Below are positions 43,970-51,616 of a DNA stretch of 64,000 nt, one piece after another; within the stretch, counting starts at the first letter, position 1, and each line of letters starts with the position of its first letter. Source of the DNA: Palleronia pontilimi (lineage in GTDB: Bacteria; Pseudomonadota; Alphaproteobacteria; Rhodobacterales; Rhodobacteraceae); contig NZ_JAEKPD010000001.1 in the NCBI RefSeq assembly GCF_016412875.1, positions 1-64,000 on the forward strand. The letters run 5' to 3'. The notes under the pieces are model-generated. The model was not told where the DNA came from and did no database searches. It was given only the letters and a program-made list of their open reading frames with translations. Both the position numbers and the translations under genes were made by a program.

Positions 43970-44740
43970 ATGACTGCTCATACGCGTCCGACCCCGTCCG
44001 GGTCGGCCTTCCCGCCGTCCAACAAGCCCTGGACCGTGCGTCGCAAGACCGCGCCCACGTCGATCATGCCGCCCCTGTCGCAGCGCTACGACGTGTCCTG
44101 GCTGGACGATAACGGCATGGTGGACGATTTCGTGCGCATGGGACCGGCCGTGCCGCTTTTCACGCAAGCCTTCACCGCGCTGGTGCGCGGCGGGATCCTG
44201 AATACGTCCGAAGGCCCGGTCGCCGTCGAAGACGTGCTGCCCGGCATGGAGATCGAAACCGCGAGCGGCCCCGCGACCCTGCTGTGGAAAGGCGCGCATA
44301 CGGTTCTGCCCGGCGCCAAGGGCAAACCGCTGTTCCGGCTGCCGACCGATTCCATGGGTCTCGGGCGGCCCGCGCCCGACCTGATCCTGGGCAGCGCCGC
44401 GCGGATCGTGTCCCGCCGGTCGTCCCTGCGCAGCCTGATCGGCGCGGAAGAGGCCCTGCTGCCCGTGGGCGCGTTGGCCGATGGCCAGTCGGTCGTGCAG
44501 ATCACGCCGATTTCGGCCGTGCAGTGCTTTCACCTGGGCTTCGAGCGGCACCAGACCTTCCGCGTGAACGGGATCGACGTGGAAAGCGTCCATCCCGGGC
44601 ACCTGGACCCGGCCCTGGGCGACGAGATGCAGCGTCTTTATATCTCGATGTTTCCGCATATCTCGCGGCCCGAGGATTTCGGCGAGCTGGCGATGCCGCG
44701 CCTGTCGGACGAGCAGACCAGCACCCTGATCGCCGCCTAG
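43970..44740 (+). CDS. Hint (Hedgehog/intein) domain protein lacking the usual nucleophile
   Basis: A 256-residue protein. A disordered N-terminus (1-60) precedes a Hint_2-type domain: GGILNTSEGPVAVEDVLPGMEI, ATLLWKGAHTV, SSLRSLIGAEEALLPVGAL, then YHLGF-like FHLGFERHQTFRVNGIDVES. Active Hint domains start with Cys or Ser at the first residue (CFxxGT...); here the position reads RGGILNT, so autoprocessing chemistry is probably lost. Rhodobacteraceae carry many such Hint proteins, often linked to RTX proteins. The stop overlaps the convergent lrp gene within CTAG. Confidence 0.82.
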   Translation: MTAHTRPTPSGSAFPPSNKPWTVRRKTAPTSIMPPLSQRYDVSWLDDNGMVDDFVRMGPAVPLFTQAFTALVRGGILNTSEGPVAVEDVLPGMEIETASGPATLLWKGAHTVLPGAKGKPLFRLPTDSMGLGRPAPDLILGSAARIVSRRSSLRSLIGAEEALLPVGALADGQSVVQITPISAVQCFHLGFERHQTFRVNGIDVESVHPGHLDPALGDEMQRLYISMFPHISRPEDFGELAMPRLSDEQTSTLIAA

Positions 44741-45237
44741 GCCGAGCGCGCCAGCCGATCTTCAAGCACGTCGAAGGGCACGCCGGGCTCGTCCTTGGCG
44801 CAGCGGATCACCAGCGACGTCTTGACCGACGCCACGTTCGGCGCGCTGGTCAGCTCGGACGTCAGGAAGGATTGGAAGGTGCTCAGGTCGGGCGACACGC
44901 ATTTCAGCACGAAATCGACTTCGCCGTTCAGCATGTGGCATTCGCGCACCAGCGGCCAGCTGCGGCACCGCGCCTCGAAGGCCGACAGGTCCGTTTCGGC
45001 CTGGCTTTGCAGTCCGACCATGGCGAAGACCTGCACCTCGAACCCGAGGCCACGGGCATCGACCCGGGCGTGGTATCCCTGGATGAACCCCTGCTCTTCG
45101 AGCGTGCGGACCCGGCGCAGGCAGGGCGGCGCCGAGATGCCGACGCGGCGGGCCAGCTCGACATTGGTCATGCGCCCGTCGGCCTGAAGCTCGGCAAGGA
45201 TCAGCCTGTCGATCGCGTCCAACTTGTGCCCGGCCAT
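44737..45237 (-). CDS. Lrp/AsnC family transcriptional regulator
   Basis: A 166-residue regulator. An N-terminal winged helix (LDAIDRLILAELQADGRMTN ... RRVGISAPPCLRRVRTLEEQ) is joined to a C-terminal RAM effector domain (VQVFAMVGLQSQAETDLSAF). The ATG at 45237 is preferred; the frame extends upstream into the promoter region. It is divergent from trxB across a 159-bp gap containing an inverted repeat, an arrangement that suggests autoregulation and possible control of trxB. Confidence 0.92.
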   Translation of the reverse strand: MAGHKLDAIDRLILAELQADGRMTNVELARRVGISAPPCLRRVRTLEEQGFIQGYHARVDARGLGFEVQVFAMVGLQSQAETDLSAFEARCRSWPLVRECHMLNGEVDFVLKCVSPDLSTFQSFLTSELTSAPNVASVKTSLVIRCAKDEPGVPFDVLEDRLARSA

Positions 45238-45288
45238 CTTTGCCCCCGACGTTTGCGTGTCTTTCGTCAGCATTACAGATGACGCAAT

Positions 45289-45312
45289 AATGTTACAAGG
45301 GCGCGCAACATT
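45289..45312. promoter_or_regulatory. Inverted repeat in the lrp-trxB divergent promoter region
   Basis: AATGTT (45289-45294) and AACATT (45307-45312) form a perfect 6-bp dyad spaced by 12 nt, in a locally AT-richer stretch between the two start codons. The location fits an operator for the adjacent Lrp-type regulator. The match is short, so this is tentative. Confidence 0.35.
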
Positions 45313-45396
45313 CTTTCGGCGCCTGCCCCCCTTTCGGCACGGCCCGGATCGCCTTATATCCAAGCGACCACGTCTGCAGCATGGGGGAATCGCATC

Positions 45397-46398
45397 ATGG
45401 GTAATGCGCGTCACGTCAAGGTTCTGATCATCGGCTCGGGGCCTGCGGGCTATACCGCTGCCGTCTATGCCACGCGCGCCATGCTCGAGCCGGTGCTGAT
45501 CCAGGGCCTGCAGCCCGGCGGGCAGCTGACCATCACGACGGACGTGGAAAACTGGCCCGGCGAGTCGTCGATCATGGGCCCGGACCTGATGGTCAAGATG
45601 GAAGCCCACGCCCGCGACACCGGTGCCGAAGTGGTGTCGGATTACGTGTCCTCGGTCGATCTGTCGAAGCGCCCCTTCACCGCCCGGTGTGACAGCGGCG
45701 ACACCTATACCGCCGACGCGCTGATCCTTGCGACCGGTGCGCAGGCCAAGTGGCTGGGCCTGCCCAGCGAGGACGCATTCAAGGGCTTCGGCGTGTCGGC
45801 CTGCGCGACCTGCGACGGGTTCTTCTATCGCGGCCAGGACGTGGCGGTGATCGGCGGCGGCAACACCGCCGTGGAAGAGGCGCTGTTCCTGACGAATTTC
45901 GCCAGCAAGGTGACGCTGGTCCATCGCCGCGACGAATTGCGGGCCGAAAAGATCCTGCAACACCGGCTGATGAACCACCCCAAGGTCGAAATCCTATGGG
46001 ACCACCAGCTGGACGAGGTGACGGGCACCGACGCCCCCAAGGGGGTCGAGGCCGTGCGCGTCAAGCACGTGAAAACGGGCGCGATCACCGAGATCCCGGT
46101 GAAGGGCGTGTTCATCGCCATCGGCCACGCGCCCGCGTCGGAACTGGTGAAAGACCAGCTCGACACGCATCACGGCGGCTATGTCGTGACCAAGCCGGAC
46201 AGCACCGAAACGTCGATCCCCGGCGTCTTCGCCGCGGGCGACCTGACCGACCACGTCTATCGGCAGGCCGTGACCAGCGCCGGGATGGGCTGCATGGCCG
46301 CTCTCGAGGCCGAGCGGTTCCTGGCATCGGTGGGCGAGGATAGCGGCAAGGTCCAGACCGAGCCGCTGGGCTACGGCGCGGAAGTGCCCGCCCAGTAA
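45397..46398 (+). CDS. trxB: Thioredoxin-disulfide reductase
   Basis: A 333-residue FAD/NADPH enzyme that reduces thioredoxin. It shows the FAD-binding GSGPAG (13-18), redox-active CATC (C136 and C139), NADPH-binding GGGNTA (about 153-158) and the C-terminal FAD motif GVFAAGD. Length is normal for the low-molecular-weight form. It is transcribed away from the Lrp gene and followed by the regulator/sulfate-activation reading frame after about 200 bp. Confidence 0.95.
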   Translation: MGNARHVKVLIIGSGPAGYTAAVYATRAMLEPVLIQGLQPGGQLTITTDVENWPGESSIMGPDLMVKMEAHARDTGAEVVSDYVSSVDLSKRPFTARCDSGDTYTADALILATGAQAKWLGLPSEDAFKGFGVSACATCDGFFYRGQDVAVIGGGNTAVEEALFLTNFASKVTLVHRRDELRAEKILQHRLMNHPKVEILWDHQLDEVTGTDAPKGVEAVRVKHVKTGAITEIPVKGVFIAIGHAPASELVKDQLDTHHGGYVVTKPDSTETSIPGVFAAGDLTDHVYRQAVTSAGMGCMAALEAERFLASVGEDSGKVQTEPLGYGAEVPAQ

Positions 46399-46506
46399 GC
46401 GCAACAATCCGGCAGGACGGCGCGGATCGTTCCGCAAGCGGCGCGTGATCCGACGCGTCGCGCCCATGTCTGGCAGGCGTCTTGCCGAAAATCCGTCTGA
46501 TCCGAT

Positions 46507-46528
46507 GTTTGTTCTTTTCTGAACAAAC
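46507..46528. promoter_or_regulatory. Perfect 8+8 dyad, probable operator of the downstream winged-helix gene
   Basis: GTTTGTTC (46507-46514) and GAACAAAC (46521-46528) are exact inverted copies separated by 6 nt. The dyad lies 6 nt before the GTG at 46534 and about 70 nt before the ATG at 46597. A 22-bp dyad directly upstream of a MarR-type winged-helix protein is the usual place for its own operator. The U-rich loop would also allow an RNA hairpin, but there is no following U-tract, so a terminator for trxB is less likely. Confidence 0.55.
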
Positions 46529-46596
46529 TTTTCGTGCCATGCGTCCGGCGTCCAGAACACCCCGAGTCGCCCGTGCCCGCACCCAGCAAACCCACC

Positions 46597-48651
46597 ATGA
46601 CCGACGCGCAGGAAGTCCTGTTCCGGCTTCTGCGCCAGATCGACATGGCCCCCGCGGCGTCGCAACGCGCGACGGCGGCGGCGGTGGGCGTGTCGCTGGG
46701 CCGGCTGAACGCGCAGCTCCGCGCGGCCATCGCCGACGGCCTGATCCGCATCGACGCGCGCGACAGCACCGATCGGCGCCAGCGCGTCGCCTATGGGCTG
46801 ACATCGAAGGGCGCGGCCGAGAAGGCCCGGCTGATCGACCTGTTCCTGGCCAGGAAGCTTTCCGAATACCACGCGCTTCACGCCGAGCTGACCGGCTCGT
46901 CCAGCGTTTCCCGTTCCGCGAATACAAGGATTCACACCATGCAAAACGCCAATCTCACCCCCATCCCCGAGCTGTTCGTGTCCTACGACAGCGCCCAGAA
47001 GCTGAAGGCCGAGGCCGGGACGCTGAACAGCCACGATCTGAGCCCGCGCCAGATCTGCGACCTGGAGCTGCTGATGAACGGCGGCTTCGCGCCGCTGAAA
47101 GGCTTCCAGGGCGAAGACGATTACAACGGCGTCGTGGAAAACATGCGCACCGCCGACGGCACGCTCTGGCCCATCCCGATCACGCTGGACGTGTCGGAAA
47201 AGTTCGCGGAAGCGGTCGAGATCGGCCAAGACATCGCCCTGCGTGACCAGGAAGGCGTGATCCTGGCGACCATGACCGTCACCGACAAATGGGTGCCCGA
47301 CAAGGCGCGCGAGGCCGCGATGGTGTTCGGCGCCGATGACGACGCGCACCCGGCGGTGAACTACCTGCACAACCAGGCGGGCGCGGTTTACCTCGGCGGC
47401 CCCGTCACCGGCATCCAGCAGCCGGTGCATTACGACTTCAAGGCCCGCCGCGACACCCCGAACGAGCTGCGCGCCTATTTCCGCAAGATGGGCTGGCGCC
47501 GCGTGGTCGCGTTCCAGACCCGCAACCCGCTGCACCGCGCGCACCAGGAACTGACCTTCCGCGCCGCGCGCGAAGCGCAGGCCAACCTGCTGATCCACCC
47601 CGTCGTCGGCATGACCAAGCCGGGCGACGTGGACCACTTCACCCGCGTGCGCTGCTACGAGGCGGTGCTGGACAAGTATCCTTCGGCCACCACGACCATG
47701 TCGCTCCTGCCGCTGGCCATGCGCATGGCCGGCCCGCGCGAGGCGGTGTGGCACGGGCTGATCCGCAAGAACTACGGCTGCACCCATTTCATCGTCGGCC
47801 GCGACCACGCGGGCCCCGGCAAGAACTCGGCCGGTGAGGATTTCTACGGCCCCTACGACGCCCAGGACCTGTTCCGCGAGCACCAGGACGAGATGGGCAT
47901 CGAGATGGTGGACTTCAAACACATGGTCTATGTGCAAGAGCGCGCCCAGTACGAGCCCAATGACGAGATCGCGGACAAGGACAACGTCACGATCCTGAAC
48001 ATCTCGGGCACCGAGCTGCGCCGTCGCCTGCGCGAAGGGCTGGAGATCCCCGAGTGGTTCAGCTTCCCCGAAGTGGTGAAGGAACTGCGCCGCACGTCGC
48101 CGCCGCGCTCGGACCAGGGCTTCACGGTGTTCTTCACGGGCTTCTCGGGATCGGGCAAATCCACCATTGCCAACGCGTTGATGGTCAAGCTGATGGAGAT
48201 GGGCGGCCGCCCGGTGACGCTGCTGGACGGCGACATCGTGCGCAAGAACCTGTCTTCCGAGCTGGGCTTCAGCAAGGAACACCGGGACCTGAACATCCGC
48301 CGCATCGGCTATGTCGCGTCCGAGATCACCAAGAACGGCGGCATCGCCATCTGCGCGCCCATCGCGCCCTACGGGACCACCCGCCGCGCCGTGCGCGAGG
48401 ATATCGAGGCGTTCGGCGCCTTCGTGGAAATCCACGTGGCCACTTCGCTGGAAGAATGCGAGCGGCGCGATCGCAAGGGCCTGTACAAGCTGGCGCGCGA
48501 GGGCAAGATCAAGGAATTCACCGGCATTTCGGACCCCTACGACGTGCCGAAAAATCCCGAATTGCGGCTGGATACCGAAAGCGTGGACGTGGACAATTGC
48601 GCCCACCAGGTTCTGCTGAAGCTGGAAAGCATGGGCCTGATCGCCGCCTGA
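46597..48651 (+). CDS. In-frame fusion: MarR-type (EPS-associated) winged helix + ATP sulfurylase + APS kinase
   Basis: A single uninterrupted frame of 684 residues. Residues of about 1-100 form a winged helix of the 'MarR family EPS-associated' type: ATAAAVGVSLGRLNAQLRAA, RQRVAYGLTSKGAAEKARLI, then FLARKLSEYHALHAELTG. A ~15-residue linker (SSSVSRSANTRIHT) leads straight into a full-length bifunctional ATP sulfurylase/APS kinase. The codons across the junction (46894-46941) contain no stop. The ATG at 46597 lacks a clear ribosome binding site; GTG at 46534 would add 21 residues. Translation from either start must produce the three-domain protein, which would tie DNA binding to PAPS synthesis. 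Confidence 0.65.
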   Translation: MTDAQEVLFRLLRQIDMAPAASQRATAAAVGVSLGRLNAQLRAAIADGLIRIDARDSTDRRQRVAYGLTSKGAAEKARLIDLFLARKLSEYHALHAELTGSSSVSRSANTRIHTMQNANLTPIPELFVSYDSAQKLKAEAGTLNSHDLSPRQICDLELLMNGGFAPLKGFQGEDDYNGVVENMRTADGTLWPIPITLDVSEKFAEAVEIGQDIALRDQEGVILATMTVTDKWVPDKAREAAMVFGADDDAHPAVNYLHNQAGAVYLGGPVTGIQQPVHYDFKARRDTPNELRAYFRKMGWRRVVAFQTRNPLHRAHQELTFRAAREAQANLLIHPVVGMTKPGDVDHFTRVRCYEAVLDKYPSATTTMSLLPLAMRMAGPREAVWHGLIRKNYGCTHFIVGRDHAGPGKNSAGEDFYGPYDAQDLFREHQDEMGIEMVDFKHMVYVQERAQYEPNDEIADKDNVTILNISGTELRRRLREGLEIPEWFSFPEVVKELRRTSPPRSDQGFTVFFTGFSGSGKSTIANALMVKLMEMGGRPVTLLDGDIVRKNLSSELGFSKEHRDLNIRRIGYVASEITKNGGIAICAPIAPYGTTRRAVREDIEAFGAFVEIHVATSLEECERRDRKGLYKLAREGKIKEFTGISDPYDVPKNPELRLDTESVDVDNCAHQVLLKLESMGLIAA
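46939..48651 (+). CDS. cysC: Bifunctional sulfate adenylyltransferase / adenylylsulfate kinase (internal-start form)
   Basis: A 570-residue form beginning at the ATG at 46939, which has its own AAGGA 8 nt upstream. That is the normal length and start (MQNANLTPIPELFVSYDSA) of the family. The sulfurylase part (about 1-385) has FQTRNPLHRAH and GRDHAGPGKN for ATP and sulfate binding. The kinase part (about 390-570) has the P-loop FTGFSGSGKST and the APS-binding IRRIGYVASE region. It makes PAPS from sulfate and ATP for assimilation or for sulfation of polysaccharides and lipids. Whether it is made separately or only as the fusion described at 46597 cannot be decided from sequence. Confidence 0.88.
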   Translation: MQNANLTPIPELFVSYDSAQKLKAEAGTLNSHDLSPRQICDLELLMNGGFAPLKGFQGEDDYNGVVENMRTADGTLWPIPITLDVSEKFAEAVEIGQDIALRDQEGVILATMTVTDKWVPDKAREAAMVFGADDDAHPAVNYLHNQAGAVYLGGPVTGIQQPVHYDFKARRDTPNELRAYFRKMGWRRVVAFQTRNPLHRAHQELTFRAAREAQANLLIHPVVGMTKPGDVDHFTRVRCYEAVLDKYPSATTTMSLLPLAMRMAGPREAVWHGLIRKNYGCTHFIVGRDHAGPGKNSAGEDFYGPYDAQDLFREHQDEMGIEMVDFKHMVYVQERAQYEPNDEIADKDNVTILNISGTELRRRLREGLEIPEWFSFPEVVKELRRTSPPRSDQGFTVFFTGFSGSGKSTIANALMVKLMEMGGRPVTLLDGDIVRKNLSSELGFSKEHRDLNIRRIGYVASEITKNGGIAICAPIAPYGTTRRAVREDIEAFGAFVEIHVATSLEECERRDRKGLYKLAREGKIKEFTGISDPYDVPKNPELRLDTESVDVDNCAHQVLLKLESMGLIAA

Positions 48652-48796
48652 CCTGCACCGACGTCACTATGCGCGCCCCCCGGGGGCGGTGGCCGCAAGC
48701 CAAGGGTCACGCGGGGCGCGAAAGCTGTTCCCGGGTGGCGGGCCGATCAAGCCCGACCGGGTCCGGGATTTCCGGCCCGGTTGCCTGATGTCCGGC

Positions 48797-49354
48797 TCAG
48801 TTCGCCAGCGCCGACAAATCCGCGTCGGTGGTGAACAGGTAATCGTCCCCGCCCGCGCCCTGGTGGCAGGCGATGCAGCCCGCATCCGCGCCCTTGCCGA
48901 CCAGCCCGGCCAGCATCGCGCCCGCCGGGTTCTGGTCCAGCATGCCGTCCGGCAGGTATTTCGCGTAGAACCAGTTCTGGGTGTCGGGATCGTAGCCGTC
49001 TTCGCGCTGGAACATCACGGTGACGGCTGCCAGATGCGCGTCGGGCGAGCCCAGCACACCGTCGACCCCGCCCGCCGACGGCGCGTAGTTGCGCTTGACG
49101 ACCAGGACGCCGGTGTGGTCGCCGACCGTGGCGCCGGTATAGAACGTCTCGAGCATCGCACCGTGGGGATCGACCCCTTCGTAGGGGAACGCCATGATCG
49201 TGCTGTCGCCCGCCAGGTTCATCTCGACCATCGCCGACCAGATCTCGGCCGCGTAGGCCTGATCCTCGTCGCCGCCGAACGGCGCCATGTCCTGCGCCAG
49301 CGCGGCGGTAGCCAGCAGGGCCGCCCCGCTTCCCAAAAGTATCCTCTTCATCAT
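48797..49354 (-). CDS. Cytochrome P460-like periplasmic haem protein
   Basis: A 185-residue exported protein. The start at 49354 (or the adjacent ATG at 49351) follows GGGAGG, and the signal peptide ends ALA|QD. The body has MAPFGGDEDQAYAAEIWSAM, LVVKRNYAPSAG and FYAKYLPDG, and a single c-type haem motif CIACH near residues 161-165, in the order seen in cytochrome P460 family proteins. Known members oxidise hydroxylamine or bind NO. Whether the P460 haem-lysine cross-link is present cannot be judged by eye. It is transcribed alone. Confidence 0.75.
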   Translation of the reverse strand: MMKRILLGSGAALLATAALAQDMAPFGGDEDQAYAAEIWSAMVEMNLAGDSTIMAFPYEGVDPHGAMLETFYTGATVGDHTGVLVVKRNYAPSAGGVDGVLGSPDAHLAAVTVMFQREDGYDPDTQNWFYAKYLPDGMLDQNPAGAMLAGLVGKGADAGCIACHQGAGGDDYLFTTDADLSALAN

Positions 49355-49480
49355 GAAAACCTCCCTATGCTTGGGCGGCGGCCAATCGATCGCCGCCCGC
49401 CCCAGCATAGCAAAGACGCGCCCCCTGCAACCGTGTGTCGCAGGATCGTGACCGGACCGGATCAGCCCGTGAGCCGTGTT

Positions 49481-51508
49481 TCAGGCGGCGTCGTCCAGCC
49501 CGCGGCCCTTCAGAAGCGCGTCGACGCCGGGCATCTGTCCGCGGAACGCGATATAGGCGTCCTTGGCCTCTTGGCTGCCGCCCGCGCTAAGGATGTGCTT
49601 TTCCAGGCGCGACGCGGTGTCGGCATCGAACGGTCCGCCCGCCTCCTGGAACGCCGCGAAGGCGTCCGCGTCCATGACCTCGGACCACATGTAGCTGTAA
49701 TAGCCCGACGAATAGCCGTCGCCCGAGAAGACGTGCGCGAAATGCGGCGTGGCGTGGCGCATCCCGATGGCGTGGGGCATCTCGATGCCGTCCAGCACCT
49801 CTTGCTGGAAGGCCATGGGATCTTCGGGCGCTTCGCCCGCATGGAATTCCAGATCAACCAGCGCCGAGCCCACGTATTCGACCGTCTGGAACCCCATGTC
49901 ATAGGTGTTGGCCGCCAGCAGACGCTCCAGCATGTCCTGCGGCATGGGCTCGCCCGTCTCGGCGTGGGTGGCGTATTTCGCAAGCACTTCGGGCACCTCG
50001 AGCCAGTGCTCGTAAAGCTGGCTGGGCAGTTCCACGAAATCGCGCGCCACGCTGGTGCCGCTGATGGACTCGTATGTCACGTCCGACAGCATCTGGTGCA
50101 GCGCGTGGCCGAATTCGTGGAACAGCGTGCGCGCGTCGTCGTAGCTCAGCAGCGCGGGCTTGCCCTTGGGCGGCTTGGCGAAGTTGCAGACATTGACGAC
50201 CACGGGGCGGATGTCGCCCGCCAGCTTCTGCTGGCTGCGCATGGCCGAACACCAGGCCCCCGACCGCTTCGAGCCGCGCGCGAAATAGTCGCCCAGGAAG
50301 ATCGCCATGTGCTTGCCGTCGCGCGTGACTTCCCAGGCGCGCACGTCCGCGTGATAAACCGGCACGTCGGCGGGCGTGAACTCCAGCCCGAACAGGCGGG
50401 TGGCGCAGTCGAAAGCGGCCTCGATCATGCGGTCCAGCTGCAGATAGGGCTTCAGCGCGGCTTCATCCAGGTCGTGCTCTTCGGCGCGGCGCTTTTGCGA
50501 ATAATAGCGCCAGTCCCAGGGCTCGAGCTCGCCGTTGACGCCGTCGTTGTGCATCATGGCCGACAGGCGTTGCTGGTCTTCGACGGCGCTGGTGCGCGCG
50601 GGCTCCCAGACCTTCATCAGAAGATCGCGCACGGCGGCGGGCGTTCCCGCCATCTCCGTTTCCAGCTTGAACTCGGCGAAACTGTCGTAGCCCAGCAGGC
50701 CCGCGCGTTCCTCGCGCAGGGCCAGGATCTCGGCCGCGATGTCGCGATTGTCCGTGTCACCGCCATTGGCGCCACGCGCGGTCCAGGCGTTATGGGCGAT
50801 CTCGCGCAGATCCCGGCGGGGCGAGAATTGCAGGAATGGAACAATCAGCGACCGCGACAGGGTGATGACGGGACCTTTCCGTCCCTTTTCCTCGCCTGCC
50901 GCGCGGGCGGCCTGAACCAGGAAGTCCGGCAGACCCTCCAGATCGGATTCGGACAAGTCCATCACCCATTCCCGCTCGTCGGCCAGCAGGTTCTGGCCGT
51001 ACTGCACGCCCAGGGAGGCCAGCCGCTCGGTGACCTGGGCCAGGCGATCCTTGGCGATCCCATCGAGCTGCGCGCCGCTGCGCACGAACGAACGTCGCGC
51101 AAGATAGAGCAGGCGCGCCTGCTCATCCGTCAACTCAAGCGTATCGCGCGCCTGCCATAGCGTTTCGATCCGCTCGAACAGCGCCGTGTTTTGCGACACT
51201 TCCGAAGAATAGGCCGAGAGCTTGGGCGAGAAGCTGCGGCTCAGCGCCTCGCGCCGGTCGTTGCTGTCGGCCCCGGCCAGGTTGTAGAAGACCCCCAGCA
51301 CCCGGCTCAGCACCTCATCCGCGCGTTCCAGCGCCTCGATCGTGTTGGCGAAGGTCGGCGCATCGTCGCTGTCGGCGATGGCCCCGATATTTTCGCGCGC
51401 CGCGACCAGCGCCGCGTCCACCGCTTCTTCGAAATGGTCGTCCGTGATGTCGCCGAAGGGCGGCATTTGAAATGGCGTGGTCCAGTCGGCAAGAAGGGGA
51501 TTGGTCAA
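49481..51508 (-). CDS. M3 family oligopeptidase (OpdA/Dcp type)
   Basis: A 675-residue cytosolic zinc metallopeptidase. The zinc motif FHEFGHALHQML (about residues 465-476) with a downstream ESISGTSVARDFVELPSQL, and MGFQTVEYVGSALVDLE, are thimet-oligopeptidase/oligopeptidase A signatures. It would trim short peptides, including cleaved signal peptides. The length matches Dcp/OpdA. An AGGTATTT repeat lies in the 108 bp separating it from the upstream ThiF-like gene. Confidence 0.92.
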   Translation of the reverse strand: MTNPLLADWTTPFQMPPFGDITDDHFEEAVDAALVAARENIGAIADSDDAPTFANTIEALERADEVLSRVLGVFYNLAGADSNDRREALSRSFSPKLSAYSSEVSQNTALFERIETLWQARDTLELTDEQARLLYLARRSFVRSGAQLDGIAKDRLAQVTERLASLGVQYGQNLLADEREWVMDLSESDLEGLPDFLVQAARAAGEEKGRKGPVITLSRSLIVPFLQFSPRRDLREIAHNAWTARGANGGDTDNRDIAAEILALREERAGLLGYDSFAEFKLETEMAGTPAAVRDLLMKVWEPARTSAVEDQQRLSAMMHNDGVNGELEPWDWRYYSQKRRAEEHDLDEAALKPYLQLDRMIEAAFDCATRLFGLEFTPADVPVYHADVRAWEVTRDGKHMAIFLGDYFARGSKRSGAWCSAMRSQQKLAGDIRPVVVNVCNFAKPPKGKPALLSYDDARTLFHEFGHALHQMLSDVTYESISGTSVARDFVELPSQLYEHWLEVPEVLAKYATHAETGEPMPQDMLERLLAANTYDMGFQTVEYVGSALVDLEFHAGEAPEDPMAFQQEVLDGIEMPHAIGMRHATPHFAHVFSGDGYSSGYYSYMWSEVMDADAFAAFQEAGGPFDADTASRLEKHILSAGGSQEAKDAYIAFRGQMPGVDALLKGRGLDDAA

Positions 51509-51580
51509 GGGGGCGCTCCTGTTGATCTGACCCCAGACCTATGACGCGACGCTCTTCATTGCCACCCCGCGCCCCTGCCC

Positions 51581-51606
51581 CAGCTTCACCTTTCCGAAAA
51601 TACCTC
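51581..51606 (-). repeat. AGGTATTT 3'-flank motif, copy D
   Basis: On the - strand: GAGGTATTTTCGGAAAGGTG followed by AAGCTG. It begins about 10 nt after the stop of the - strand ThiF-like gene and is oriented with it. It is almost the same as copy A at 25541, including the GGAAAG(A/G)TGAAGC part. Confidence 0.6.
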
Positions 51607-51616
51607 GGGGGGCGCG

